The notes under the pieces: model-generated
Seen by the model: only the letters and a program-made list of their open reading frames with translations
What the model was told of the DNA's origin: nothing
Databases searched by the model: none
DNA from: Chloroflexota bacterium
GTDB lineage: Bacteria > Chloroflexota > Anaerolineae > Anaerolineales > Anaerolineaceae
Assembly (NCBI GenBank): GCA_029777225.1
Contig: JAKOSR010000021.1
Span: forward strand, 1 to 30,418
Length of the DNA: 30,418 bases
Direction: 5' to 3'
Shown: one piece after another, positions 1 through 7,489 of the stretch
How the letters are laid out: each line of letters opens with the position of its first letter
Numbering within the stretch: the first letter of the stretch is position 1
Position numbers and translations under genes: made by a program

Positions 1-2
1 CG

Positions 3-500
3 GAAGTCAAAGACGGGAAGCTGGTCGTCGGGTATGAGCCGGGCCTGTTCCTGAAACTTTCCACGGCGCGGATTGTCTACACCATCACCTTCGAGGAGCT
101 GGAGGGGTTGGAAATCAACGGAGGTGCCATGGTCAGGGGAACAGCCCTGGACCTGGCAGACCTGTCGGTTAAGCTTTCTGGCGGGGCGGATTTCAAACTT
201 GAGGAAATCACGCTGGACGCGCTGAATGTGGTACTGGATGGGGGCGGGAATTTTGTTGCCAGCGGCAGCGCGACCACACAGGCGGTCACCGTCAATGGGG
301 CGGCGAACTACAACACGGAAGACCTGGAAAGCGAGGACGTGAAAGTGGTGATGAACGGCGCTGGTTCCGTGCGCGTTTGGGCTCAAAATACGCTCGACCT
401 AAAGCTGATTGGGGCGTATTCCGTCTCCTATTATGGTAACCCGGCAATCACGCAGGACGTTTCGGGGTTGGGTCAGATTACGAACCTGGGCGACAAGTAA
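3..500 (+). CDS. GIN-domain (DUF2807) protein, 3' part only
   Basis: The reading frame is open from the first complete codon at position 3 to the TAA at 498-500, so the 5' end lies outside the window. The visible 165 residues show alternating short beta-strand pattern with repeated Gly/Asn/Ala turns (for example LEINGGAM, LDGGGNFVASGSA, VNGAANYN, MNGAGSVRVWA), the repetitive right-handed beta-solenoid look of the DUF2807 'putative auto-transporter adhesin head GIN' family. The last residues (YYGNPAITQDVSGLGQI) match the usual end of this domain. Such proteins are normally exported or lipid-anchored; the signal peptide would be upstream of the window. The molecular role is unknown in the family. 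A strong hairpin terminator follows directly. Family assignment is fairly firm; function is not. Confidence 0.8.
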   Translation, partial: EVKDGKLVVGYEPGLFLKLSTARIVYTITFEELEGLEINGGAMVRGTALDLADLSVKLSGGADFKLEEITLDALNVVLDGGGNFVASGSATTQAVTVNGAANYNTEDLESEDVKVVMNGAGSVRVWAQNTLDLKLIGAYSVSYYGNPAITQDVSGLGQITNLGDK

Positions 501-519
501 CCAGGTAGAAATGAGAAAA

Positions 520-550
520 AACCAGGCGTCAGGGAAACTGACGCCTGGTT
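520..550. terminator. Bidirectional intrinsic terminator
   Basis: Perfect 13-bp inverted repeat (520-532 and 538-550) around a five-base GGAAA loop, with A-rich sequence on the left and T-containing sequence on the right. It lies between the converging GIN-domain gene and HIT gene, so it can serve both. Confidence 0.8.
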
Positions 551-598
551 GTCGTTAATAGGTGAGTGAGCTGCTGTTGGGGGCGGCCTGAGAGTTGT

Positions 599-1087
599 TT
601 ATTCGGCCTGGTTCCAGGCTTCCCGGACGCGCAGGTAGGTTGTTTCCATGGCCTCTGGGATAACGCGCGTATCCCCGATGACGGACATGAAATTAGCATC
701 GCCTCCCCAGCGGGGCACGATGTGCAGGTGAAGGTGAGCGGCAATGCCGGCGCCGGCTGCTGCGCCCAGGTTGATGCCCATGTTGAAACCCTGGGGCTGA
801 TAGAGGTCGGTGAGCACGCGCAGCGCTTTTTGGGCATAACGCATCATCTCGGCCACCACTTCCGCATCCAGAACGGAAAAATCTGAGCAATGTTCATTGG
901 GCACAACCATCAGGTGCCCGCTGGTGTAGGGGTAGAGGTTGAGAATCACGAAGACCCGCTCACCGCGAGCCACTACCAGGTTGCCGTCGCTATCGGCCGA
1001 TTTGAGCGCTTCGCAGAAGGCGCAGGCGGGGTTTTTCTTGTCACGGTCAAAGTACTGCATTCGCCAAGGTGTGTAGATGTGTTCCAT
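599..1087 (-). CDS. HIT-family nucleotide hydrolase/phosphorylase
   Basis: Histidine-triad protein of 162 residues. The HIT motif HLHLHIVPRW is at about residues 118-127, and an N-terminal CAFC pair at 22-25 fits the zinc-containing branch of HIT proteins. NLYPYTSGHLMVVP and the GINLGAAAGAGI stretch match the Ap4A-phosphorylase-like/galactose-1-phosphate uridylyltransferase-like group, which act on dinucleoside polyphosphates or nucleoside phosphoramidates by forming a histidine-nucleotide intermediate. The exact substrate cannot be told from sequence. Two in-frame ATGs are close together (1093 and 1087). I chose 1087 because TAAAAT at 1099-1094 lies exactly six bases upstream, as at three other genes here, and no Shine-Dalgarno sequence is present. 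It is divergent from the VanZ-like gene. Confidence 0.88.
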   Translation of the reverse strand: MEHIYTPWRMQYFDRDKKNPACAFCEALKSADSDGNLVVARGERVFVILNLYPYTSGHLMVVPNEHCSDFSVLDAEVVAEMMRYAQKALRVLTDLYQPQGFNMGINLGAAAGAGIAAHLHLHIVPRWGGDANFMSVIGDTRVIPEAMETTYLRVREAWNQAE

Positions 1088-1093
1088 GCGCAT

Positions 1094-1099
1094 ATTTTA
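1094..1099 (-). promoter_or_regulatory. -10 box of a probable leaderless promoter (HIT gene)
   Basis: TAAAAT on the minus strand, followed by six bases and the ATG at 1087. The preceding bases (AATTCGGGT) resemble those before the TAAAAT of the lipoprotein gene at 6696. No convincing -35 hexamer is seen. Confidence 0.5.
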
Positions 1100-1179
1100 A
1101 CCCGAATTTCGCAAAACGCGAACAAAGCTTCGGCCATCCCATACGAGGCAGGCGAAGAGCTTTGGACCGCGCGGGATGA

Positions 1180-1185
1180 TATAAT
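1180..1185 (+). promoter_or_regulatory. -10 box upstream of the VanZ-like gene
   Basis: Consensus TATAAT, 18 bases before the ATG at 1204. A TTGGAC at 1162-1167 is only 12 bases away, too close for a normal -35 element, so the upstream element is unclear. Confidence 0.45.
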
Positions 1186-1203
1186 CCCCGCACACGGATT
1201 GCC

Positions 1204-1881
1204 ATGTACTTCCAATATAACGCAGCTCTGTTGTATTTTGTCGCCATCGGGGGGTGGGTGCTATTGCGCGTGTTTCGCTCGTCACGGGAAAGGAAGCCAT
1301 ATTTTTGGCGCGAGCTACACCTTTACCTGTTTTTCTTTTACCTTTGCTACCTCTTTTGGGCGACGCTTGAGCCTTTCATCGTGCCGGTGACGCCCAACCC
1401 GAGCCTGGACAGTATCAACTGGGTGCCGTTTCGAGGGATGCTGGGCATGGTTAGCACCGCGCAGCGCCTGCAGGATGAAACCACAACACGCGTGGTGTTG
1501 ATTAACCTGGTTGGCAATGTGCTGGTCTTTATACCCATTGGCTACCTCGCCGCGGTGCTTTGGAAGCCGCAGCGCGCGCTTATGCGCGACCTGGCGATGG
1601 GGTTGGGAATTTCGTTTGGGATTGAGCTCACGCAGTTTTTCCTGGCTGTCCGCGTGGCGGATGTGGACGACCTGCTGCTGAATGGCCTGGGGACCTTGCT
1701 GGGGTTTGGGCTGTTCCACATGCTCCATCTCATCCCGCCCATCAGGCGCTGGTACGCGCGGATAGCGGAGGCTGAAAGGCCGAAGGCGGGGTTGTGGGCG
1801 GCGGTATACCTACTGTTGGTGCTGGGGACGTTTGCCGGAATCTACTACCTACAAATCAAGACGCACTGGGGATGGATGTAA
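1204..1881 (+). CDS. VanZ-like membrane protein
   Basis: A 225-residue integral membrane protein. Hydrophobic segments lie near the N-terminus, around residues 37-60, in the central part (INLVGNVLVFIPIGYL), after it, and at the C-terminus (LWAAVYLLLVLGTFAGIYYL). The central block NLVGNVLVFIPIGY, followed by a polar stretch and SFGIELTQFF..RVADVDDLLLNGLGTLLGF, is the hallmark of the VanZ-like family (conserved N/P in the first helix, E in IELTQ and D-x-DD-L-x-N). VanZ was first linked to low-level teicoplanin resistance, but most family members are of unknown function and there is no van gene cluster here. Single-gene transcription unit, divergent from the HIT gene. Family call is firm, function unknown. 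Confidence 0.85.
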   Translation: MYFQYNAALLYFVAIGGWVLLRVFRSSRERKPYFWRELHLYLFFFYLCYLFWATLEPFIVPVTPNPSLDSINWVPFRGMLGMVSTAQRLQDETTTRVVLINLVGNVLVFIPIGYLAAVLWKPQRALMRDLAMGLGISFGIELTQFFLAVRVADVDDLLLNGLGTLLGFGLFHMLHLIPPIRRWYARIAEAERPKAGLWAAVYLLLVLGTFAGIYYLQIKTHWGWM

Positions 1882-1946
1882 GCGCACATGGAAAGTAAGC
1901 ATGGAAAGCGCGCCGGTTTGAAATAAACCTGAATAAACTCCACATT

Positions 1947-1974
1947 TTGATTTGTGAGTCAAAAAAGCTAAAAT
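1947..1974 (+). promoter_or_regulatory. Promoter of the PPC-domain lipoprotein gene
   Basis: TTGATT (1947-1952), 16-base spacer, TAAAAT (1969-1974). Transcription from here gives a leader of about 120 bases before the ATG at 2104, which has its own GAGG ribosome-binding site at 2095-2098. The leader holds only a small hairpin (CAGGC-GAA-GCCTG near 2040). Confidence 0.45.
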
Positions 1975-2103
1975 GAAGTCAAGGTTCTCGCGCGGGTTTG
2001 AGGAACATTCCCGCGGGGGTGTGCGTCTATGATGTATGAGCAGGCGAAGCCTGTTCGACAAACCTTGGTCATACCAGGGTGCTCGGATTGAAATGAGGTC
2101 AAA

Positions 2104-3078
2104 ATGAAAAGAAAGCCAGTTGTCTTTTTCTCATTGCTAACGCTCAGTATCATCGTTTTGGCGGCCTGCACCTTGCAAGCCCCGACGCTTTCACTTGGTG
2201 ATTTACAGACCCAGGCGGCGCTTTTTGCCCAGGCTACACTGACCAAGGCAGCCGTGATCTCGCAGGCAGCAGCCACTGCCACAAGCAGAGCCGCATCACC
2301 AACTACGCAGCCCACTGAGATGCCGACTGCGACGGCCACACCCACGGCGACGTCTGTACCGCCAAGCCCCACACCCACCGCTACTCAGGTCAAGGTAATC
2401 CCAACAGTGATGATTACACCGATTGTGCCTACCAACACCCAGGTGTCGCCGACAGCGACGCAATCCAGCGCCAACGCCGACATCCGGTTATCATTCGCGA
2501 CGGGCACGACTAACGTGTACACAGAGGGCAGCCTGGGTGGCAACGCCACGCAACGCTACGTGTTTTGGGCAGCCAAAGGGCAGTTGATTGACATCTCGGT
2601 CAGCAGCGCGCAAAACCTCGTCATCTCCATCGTCAGCGCCAAAGGTGAGGTGCTGCTCAACGCAAACAAGGGTTACAGCGCGTATCGCGATTACCTGCCT
2701 TCCTCAGGGGATTGGTACGTGGACGTACGGGCAGGCAATACGGCGGCTTCTTATTCCCTTTACCTTGTCATTCCGCAGCGGGTGACCTTTGCTCCCAACA
2801 CCTATGGCATCACCCTGACGGGCAAAGTGCCTGGTGGGCGCGTGCATAATCTCATCGCGTGGGCCAACAAGGGGCAAACGCTCAAGGTCAACGTATCCCC
2901 CGCTGACGCGCTGGCGATTTCAATTTACCATGTGAACGGAAATGTATTGCTCTCTTCGATGGGCAGCCTGAGCAGTTTTGAGGGCGTGTTGCCCGAAGCA
3001 GGTGATTACATCATCAACGTTATCTCTCCGGCCTCAAGTACCGAGGTGGCGTTCTCTGTGACCATTGAAATCCGTTAA
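2104..3078 (+). CDS. Lipoprotein with two PPC-like beta domains
   Basis: A 324-residue exported lipoprotein. The signal peptide ends in the lipobox VLAAC (Cys22). A stretch rich in Ala and Thr follows, then a Thr/Pro-rich linker (PTEMPTATATPTATS and similar, about residues 60-120), typical of surface lipoproteins in Anaerolineae-like genomes. The C-terminal half holds two related beta-sandwich repeats, about 135-228 and 229-324. Each has the order '(Q/H)..(V/I)..A.KGQ.l.v.vs.a..l.IsI....G.VLL......' and ends in 'LP..GDY.(V/I)(D/N)V'. This resembles bacterial pre-peptidase C-terminal (PPC) domains, which are binding or anchoring modules without catalysis. The start has a GAGG Shine-Dalgarno five bases upstream. 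Role unknown; probably binds something at the cell surface. Confidence 0.75.
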   Translation: MKRKPVVFFSLLTLSIIVLAACTLQAPTLSLGDLQTQAALFAQATLTKAAVISQAAATATSRAASPTTQPTEMPTATATPTATSVPPSPTPTATQVKVIPTVMITPIVPTNTQVSPTATQSSANADIRLSFATGTTNVYTEGSLGGNATQRYVFWAAKGQLIDISVSSAQNLVISIVSAKGEVLLNANKGYSAYRDYLPSSGDWYVDVRAGNTAASYSLYLVIPQRVTFAPNTYGITLTGKVPGGRVHNLIAWANKGQTLKVNVSPADALAISIYHVNGNVLLSSMGSLSSFEGVLPEAGDYIINVISPASSTEVAFSVTIEIR

Positions 3079-3120
3079 GGCCAGGGGCAGGTTGCCACTC
3101 CAACGCCAAACGTGTTAAAT

Positions 3121-3155
3121 CAAACCCTCCCCCAAAATACTTGGGGGAGGGTTTG
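3121..3155. terminator. Bidirectional intrinsic terminator
   Basis: Perfect 15-bp inverted repeat (3121-3135 and 3141-3155) with a five-base AATAC loop and flanking A/T tracts, between the converging lipoprotein and DUF952-phosphatase genes. Confidence 0.85.
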
Positions 3156-3167
3156 TTGTCAGCTGGT

Positions 3168-4001
3168 TTATTGCGCGCGATAAGCGCGCACGAATTGCTG
3201 CTGATAGGCGGTTTCCACCGCGAAGGGGATGGATTGACGCACCCAGTTGATGGCTTCATCCGCGGAGAGGCCCAGCACATCCTGGGCCATGCAGGCGGCG
3301 AAGATGCCTGTGCGGCCGACGCCGGCGTGGCAGTGGATGACGAGATTTTCGCCGGAGCGCGCCAGGTTTTCCACGGTTTGCAGGATGGAATCCCAATGCC
3401 CTTTGGGTGGCGCGGAGAAGTCGGCGGTAGGGGCGTGGATGACGTTGAAGCCGGCGGCGCGATACTGGGCGAGCAGGTCCCTGCCGCTATAGCGCTCCAG
3501 CTCGTCCGCGGGGTTCAGAACCACCACGGTATGCAGGTCCGCGGCCTGGTAGCGTGAAAAGACCTTTTGGTCGGGATCGAACTCCTGGCTAAAGGGCATG
3601 GTTGAGCGGTAAACCCGGCCGGGGAGACCAAAAGGAAATTCCGAGAAAAGCATTGGTTTGGGGACGCGCAGGATTTGCGGTAGGCGCAAGCCGGAGCCGT
3701 CTTCCGACAGGATAGGATGCACCGCGACCACGGCGCTGGTCGGCAGCGGGCCATAGAGGTGAGGGAATGGCATGTCGCCACCTTCGAGGTTCTCGTACAC
3801 CAACGGGGCGGGGACTTTGTCCTGGTCGATTTGCAGGAGGATGAGCGCGGGCGTTTCCTTATAGAAACGGTTGGCTACGCCCTCCACCTGGAAGAGGTCG
3901 GAGCAGTGAATGAAGCCATCCGCCTGGAAGTTGGCCGGCAGGTAGGTGCCAGCGGCCTGGGCTGCGTCCCACTCGGGTTGGGTTGTGATGTGATAAATCA
4001 T
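3168..4001 (-). CDS. DUF952-tyrosine phosphatase fusion protein
   Basis: A 277-residue two-domain protein. Residues 1 to about 100 match DUF952 (MIYHIT..., FIHCSDLFQVEGVANRFY, then PFPHLYGPLP), a small soluble family of unknown function; I recall it being grouped with ADP-ribosyltransferase-like folds, which needs checking. Residues from about 120 to 277 form a protein-tyrosine/dual-specificity phosphatase domain with the full P-loop HCHAGVGRTG. Cys224 is the predicted nucleophile and Arg230 the phosphate-binding arginine; a general acid Asp may be in APTADFSAPP. Both domains look intact. An in-frame TTG lies six bases further upstream, but ATG 4001 has AAAGGA eight bases before it, so I use it. 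The fusion joins two domains usually encoded separately. Substrate unknown. Confidence 0.85.
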   Translation of the reverse strand: MIYHITTQPEWDAAQAAGTYLPANFQADGFIHCSDLFQVEGVANRFYKETPALILLQIDQDKVPAPLVYENLEGGDMPFPHLYGPLPTSAVVAVHPILSEDGSGLRLPQILRVPKPMLFSEFPFGLPGRVYRSTMPFSQEFDPDQKVFSRYQAADLHTVVVLNPADELERYSGRDLLAQYRAAGFNVIHAPTADFSAPPKGHWDSILQTVENLARSGENLVIHCHAGVGRTGIFAACMAQDVLGLSADEAINWVRQSIPFAVETAYQQQFVRAYRAQ

Positions 4002-4007
4002 GCGCAA

Positions 4008-4364
4008 ATTCCTTTCAAGACCCTCAAGCTATTATGCATACCTGAGGGGCGATTTATTGGCAAATTTTGCCGGGTAGGGCAAGCTGTGAGGCACCCGACT
4101 ACCCACCCCAAAGGTGGGAGAGGTGGCTGGAAGCCGCCCTGACCGAGCCTGTCAACACCCGGCAGAGGGACCTTCATAGGGAGAACGGTCCGTGCCAGGG
4201 TCCGGCGTCATGTTGGCGAAAACCATCCTTACCCAGGCCAAGTCCGGGGATTGACAAGGGAATTAATCACCCCAAGTTTACCAGAGAACAAACGGGATGA
4301 AGACCGCAGGCGTGTAACTGTGGACGGCCCAGCTTGAGGGCGAGCGTGGCGGTGGCATTGGAAA
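4008..4364. other. Intergenic region with stable potential RNA structure
   Basis: About 500 bases separate the start of the phosphatase fusion from that of the ferredoxin, and no convincing gene is seen in 4008-4364. GCCGGGT at 4069-4075 is complementary to ACCCGGC at 4157-4163, enclosing two local hairpins (CCCACC/GGTGGG near 4105-4120 and GGTGGC/GCCGCC near 4124-4140). This could be a structured leader, a small RNA or merely GC-rich chance pairing. I compared it by eye with RNase P RNA, SRP RNA, tmRNA, T-box and common riboswitch cores and found none of their conserved blocks. Confidence 0.3.
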
Positions 4365-4508
4365 GTGTTGACCTGCTCAGCAGAACGGAACTTCCTGCCC
4401 CGATTTTCGCGCGGCATGTTATACTTTGGGCGATGCCTGAATGATTCAGACAAATTGTATATACTTGTGTGTTTTAATGACCATCGCGCGAAGGGTAAGT
4501 TAGTTTTG

Positions 4509-5015
4509 ATGGCAGGATTAATAGCTAAAATAGATGAAACGCTGTGCATCGGTTGTGGGATCTGCGAAGGAGCTGTACCAGAGGTATTCAGCCTGGCGAA
4601 TGGGCCCATCGCGGAAGTCATTGTGAACCCGGTGCCGGAGACGCTGCGGACAGCCACGGAACAAGCCGCGCAGGATTGCCCCGAGGCAGCCATCTTATTA
4701 AACGAAGAAACAAAGGGCGGTGAGGTTGAAACCAGCGCCGTTCCAGAAACGACAGCCGAAAGCTTCGTCGCGCACGAAGCTGAGGTTGAAGAACCATTTT
4801 CACTTCATCCAATTGAAAGGAACAACATGAAAGCATTTGTAGACAAGGATTTGTGCATTGGCTGTGGTATCTGCGAAGGTATCGCTCCGGAAGTTTTCAG
4901 CCTCCAGACCGAACCCTACGCCGTCGTCATCATGGACCCACTTGAGGACGCCTACGTTGACGCAGCCAAGGAAGCCGAAGCCGAATGCCCTGAAGGCGCC
5001 ATCAAAGTCGAATAA
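4509..5015 (+). CDS. Tandem two-domain [4Fe-4S] ferredoxin
   Basis: A 168-residue protein made of two homologous mono-cluster ferredoxin domains joined by an acidic linker. Domain 1 (about 1-60) has CIGCGICEG followed by a distal CPEAA; domain 2 (about 107-168) has CIGCGICEG and CPEGA. Each supplies four cysteines (C-x2-C-x2-C...CP) for one [4Fe-4S] cluster, so the protein should be a small cytoplasmic electron carrier. The open frame extends upstream to 4365, but that part does not look like ferredoxin; MAGLIAKIDETLCIGC at 4509 is the natural start, with only a distant AAGG at 4491. Domain 2 begins at an in-frame ATG (4827) with its own good ribosome-binding site, so a 62-residue single-domain ferredoxin may also be made. 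No partner oxidoreductase gene is adjacent. Confidence 0.88.
   Translation: MAGLIAKIDETLCIGCGICEGAVPEVFSLANGPIAEVIVNPVPETLRTATEQAAQDCPEAAILLNEETKGGEVETSAVPETTAESFVAHEAEVEEPFSLHPIERNNMKAFVDKDLCIGCGICEGIAPEVFSLQTEPYAVVIMDPLEDAYVDAAKEAEAECPEGAIKVE
4816..4829 (+). promoter_or_regulatory. Internal ribosome-binding site and start for ferredoxin domain 2
   Basis: AAAGGA at 4816-4821, five bases before an in-frame ATG at 4827-4829 inside the two-domain ferredoxin gene. Initiation here would give a complete 62-residue ferredoxin (MKAFVDKDLCIGCG...) ending at the shared stop at 5015. This site is better than the one before the full-length start. Confidence 0.5.
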
Positions 5016-5040
5016 TCCCCCATCGAACCAAAAGAGACAC

Positions 5041-5078
5041 ACACACCGCCCGTAAGGGCGGTGTGTTTCGTGTTTTTT
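5041..5078 (+). terminator. Intrinsic terminator after the ferredoxin gene
   Basis: Perfect 11-bp inverted repeat (5041-5051 and 5056-5066), GTAA loop, with a six-T run at 5073-5078. Confidence 0.85.
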
Positions 5079-5145
5079 GAGGAAGAAGCGTGGATTGAAC
5101 GCGGGAAAGTGGATAGCCTGGCAAGATGAAAATGGGTGGGGGAGT

Positions 5146-6108
5146 TTAGGGCGCGTAAAGGGGGAAAGGCGCTTCGCAACTAAAGCCCTGGGGAACCAGC
5201 AGGGTTTCAAAGCTGTAGATATCAAAATAGAGCAGGCGAGGTTGCTCGATGCCGTCGTAATTGACCTCGTAGGGGTCCACAATCACGCCAGCGGCGTTAT
5301 AGAGCGGCTCCTGGCGGGTGAAGAATATTTCCTGGCCCTGGGGTCCACGCAGGGTGGCAAGGTAGGTCTCCTCGCGCGAGCGACCGTCATAGAGGTTGAT
5401 GTTGCCAACCTTGATAGGCGCGTCCGCAGAAAAGCCATAATTGGGATCCGCAGCGGTTTCGCAAACAGGAATGGCGGCGGGGTCCAGAAAGCGGATAGTT
5501 TCCAGCATTTTTTGAAGCGCGGGCTGGCCGGCTGCCTCCCATAATGTTTGTGGCTGCTCGCCGGTGGCGATGCCGATGAGCAGGAAACAGTTATCGGCGG
5601 GGCGGAAGGCACTGACGTCCATCCAGACGGGCTGACCGAGCAGAAGGCCAGAAATACGCTCCCGGATGCCGGAATGGCCATCGGCCTGCACTTCCTCGCC
5701 GGCCTCGGCTTGCATAGACTGGAGGTCCGGGCTCATCCGTAAAATCAGCGCGTCCAGGCAATCCTGCGCGGTTTGGCTGCTGCCGGCTGGTTCACCCGAA
5801 AAGTTGAAATACAGGTTGCCATCCGTGGAGTAAAGCGAGGCGCGGCTGGTTTCCTGGATGAGGGTGAGCGGCTGGCTGGTGGAATCCAGCGAAGTGACAG
5901 GTTGAAAGGCGAACAAGCCCTTTGGCACCACGACTTCCGCTCCCAGCTGGACAGGGTCAGGCGTGGGGATGGGGGTGGCAGGGGCTGGCGTGGGGGGGAT
6001 GTAAATGGGCGCCTCGGTGCGGGAATAGACGGCGGGTGGGTAGTTGCACGCGCCAAGCAGCAGAGCGCACAAGAGGTAAATCGGGGAAACGCGGGCTGAG
6101 CGGGACAT
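5146..6108 (-). CDS. Lipoprotein of unknown function
   Basis: A 320-residue protein with an N-terminal signal peptide and lipobox LLGAC (Cys21), followed by a short Pro/Thr linker (IPPTPAPATPIPTPDP) and a globular region of about 265 residues without a motif I recognise. Four cysteines in the mature part (in TAQDCLDAL, ADNCFLL, PVCETA and FSCEAPF) could form disulfides outside the cell. Second gene of a two-lipoprotein operon: it starts three bases after the stop of the upstream lipoprotein gene, so the two are probably co-translated and may act together at the cell surface. It converges on the ferredoxin gene. Lipoprotein nature is well supported; role unknown. Confidence 0.75.
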   Translation of the reverse strand: MSRSARVSPIYLLCALLLGACNYPPAVYSRTEAPIYIPPTPAPATPIPTPDPVQLGAEVVVPKGLFAFQPVTSLDSTSQPLTLIQETSRASLYSTDGNLYFNFSGEPAGSSQTAQDCLDALILRMSPDLQSMQAEAGEEVQADGHSGIRERISGLLLGQPVWMDVSAFRPADNCFLLIGIATGEQPQTLWEAAGQPALQKMLETIRFLDPAAIPVCETAADPNYGFSADAPIKVGNINLYDGRSREETYLATLRGPQGQEIFFTRQEPLYNAAGVIVDPYEVNYDGIEQPRLLYFDIYSFETLLVPQGFSCEAPFPLYAP

Positions 6109-6111
6109 GGG

Positions 6112-6696
6112 TCAGGGAACCAGGGGTGTGACCGTGGTGACGAGGCTCGTCAGGTGGAATTCCTTGAGCATCTCGCGGAAGGTAGGCAAAAAGGCATCCC
6201 AGGCCACGCGTTCCCCGGTGCCGAGGAAGACAATCACGTAACCAGGCAGGGCCACAAACACCACTCTGCCAACCAGGTAGGTATCCTGCCAGGGTTTGGC
6301 AAAGTCCAGCAGGGCTGCGGGGAGGCGGTCCACCTTGGTCTCCCCTTCATTGACGGATTCGTAAGTATCGTCCAGGTATTGGCGCAGGAAAGGTTCAATC
6401 AGTTTTTTGGCGGCATCTACGTGTTGTACGGGGTCGTCGGTGTTGGTGGGCGCGAGGTAAACCCGCACAGCCAGATCGGCGGAGGTGCCTTCAGAATTTT
6501 TGGGGGTGAGGGTGAGGGTGTCGGTTGTGCTGGCGGATTGCCAGCCCTCGGGGATGGCAAAGGCGTAGCGGCCGGCCGGGTCCGTGTACTCCGTGAGTGG
6601 CAGGGCGGGGGCAGAATCCTTTGCGCAGGCCGCGAGCAGCGCGACGCAACAAAGCGAAAGCAGCAAACGAAACAGAACCGGGCGGCGCGTGAGCAT
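6112..6696 (-). CDS. Lipoprotein with PsbP/LpqN-like domain
   Basis: A 194-residue lipoprotein: signal peptide with lipobox LLAAC (Cys24), then a single domain beginning YTDPAGRYAFAIPEGWQ, the opening seen in PsbP-like/DUF1795-like 'simple' surface proteins (F.iP.gW...). A later block (RLPAALLDFAKPW... GYVIVFLGTGERVAWDAFLPTFREMLKEFHL) also fits this fold, in which a C-terminal helix follows the sheet. No catalytic motif. First gene of the operon with the 320-residue lipoprotein. A -10-like TAAAAT sits six bases before the ATG with no Shine-Dalgarno, suggesting a leaderless transcript. Fold assignment is by pattern only. Confidence 0.7.
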   Translation of the reverse strand: MLTRRPVLFRLLLSLCCVALLAACAKDSAPALPLTEYTDPAGRYAFAIPEGWQSASTTDTLTLTPKNSEGTSADLAVRVYLAPTNTDDPVQHVDAAKKLIEPFLRQYLDDTYESVNEGETKVDRLPAALLDFAKPWQDTYLVGRVVFVALPGYVIVFLGTGERVAWDAFLPTFREMLKEFHLTSLVTTVTPLVP

Positions 6697-6702
6697 ACTT
6701 CG

Positions 6703-6708
6703 ATTTTA
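6703..6708 (-). promoter_or_regulatory. -10 box of a probable leaderless promoter (lipoprotein operon)
   Basis: TAAAAT on the minus strand, exactly six bases before the ATG at 6696, preceded by AATTCGGG as at the HIT gene. No ribosome-binding site can fit. Confidence 0.5.
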
Positions 6709-6794
6709 CCCGAATTCGGAGGGCTTGAAGGGCCGTGTGGCGACCCCAAAGGCAAAAACCCCAACAGGCGGAATGTTGGCATGGGTGGGGCTGT

Positions 6795-6800
6795 TATAAT
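6795..6800 (+). promoter_or_regulatory. -10 box close to the start of the YgjP-like gene
   Basis: TATAAT, eight bases before the ATG at 6809. Transcription would start at or within a few bases of the initiation codon, and no Shine-Dalgarno is visible, so the mRNA is probably leaderless or nearly so. Confidence 0.45.
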
Positions 6801-6808
6801 GCCGTGAT

Positions 6809-7489
6809 ATGAACCTGGATGAAGTGAATGAGGTGATTTACACCCGCAGGAGGACCATCGCGGTACTGGTGGGGCCGGGTGGCTGGGTGGTGGTGAGGGC
6901 GCCACTGCGGACCAGCCGGGCGCGCATCCAGGTGTTTTTGCGGAGCAAGGCGGAATGGATAGCCGCCGCGCGGCAGAAGATGGCTGCCGTACCTGTACCA
7001 GGGGAGGCGGTCAAGTTCGTGGAGGGAGAGAAGATACCCTACCTTGGCATGCCGCACCCGTTGCGCTTTGCCACGCGCGTGCGCGGTGGGCTGGTGTTTG
7101 AACCAAAGGAAGGCTTTATACTGCAAGCGGATAGACAGGATGAGGCGAACAAGCTCCTGAAAAAGTTTTACCAGGCGGAGACTCGCAGGTTGGTGAGCGA
7201 GTGGGTGGACCATTACCAGCGGCCAGGGATGGTGCCCACTGCGATCCGGGTGACGAGCGCGCGGACGCGCTGGGGCTCGTGCAGTGGAAAGAACGGCCTG
7301 AGTTTTAGCTATCGGCTGGCCATGGTGCCGGTGGAGGTGATTGGGTACGTGGTGGCGCACGAGATGGCGCACATCCGGCAGCACAACCACTCCAAGGCCT
7401 TTTGGAGCGTCGTAGAGGAGCTGAGGCCAGGCTACCGCAAGGAGCGGGCGTGGCTGAAAGCGCACGGGGCGGAATTACCGCTGCTATAG
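6809..7489 (+). CDS. YgjP-like zinc metallopeptidase-fold protein (DUF45/M48-like)
   Basis: A 226-residue soluble protein. The C-terminal part carries VVAHEMAHIRQHNHSKAFW: the HExxH zinc site is His184-Glu185-x-x-His188, and a further His in the QHNHS segment (192 or 194) is the likely third ligand. With TSARTRWGSCSGKNGLSFSYRLAMVP before it, this is the typical core of the YgjP/DUF45 (SprT/WLM-like) family, annotated as M48-family peptidase or, for E. coli YgjP, UTP pyrophosphatase. Length and motif order match the family. It stands alone, divergent from the lipoprotein operon. True activity (protease or nucleotide hydrolase) cannot be decided from sequence. Confidence 0.85.
   Translation: MNLDEVNEVIYTRRRTIAVLVGPGGWVVVRAPLRTSRARIQVFLRSKAEWIAAARQKMAAVPVPGEAVKFVEGEKIPYLGMPHPLRFATRVRGGLVFEPKEGFILQADRQDEANKLLKKFYQAETRRLVSEWVDHYQRPGMVPTAIRVTSARTRWGSCSGKNGLSFSYRLAMVPVEVIGYVVAHEMAHIRQHNHSKAFWSVVEELRPGYRKERAWLKAHGAELPLL

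Noticed and set aside
4060..4340. RNase P RNA, SRP RNA, tmRNA, T-box or common riboswitch
   Set aside because: Checked for their conserved core blocks; only a partial AAGTCCGGGGA resembles an RNase P core, without the rest.
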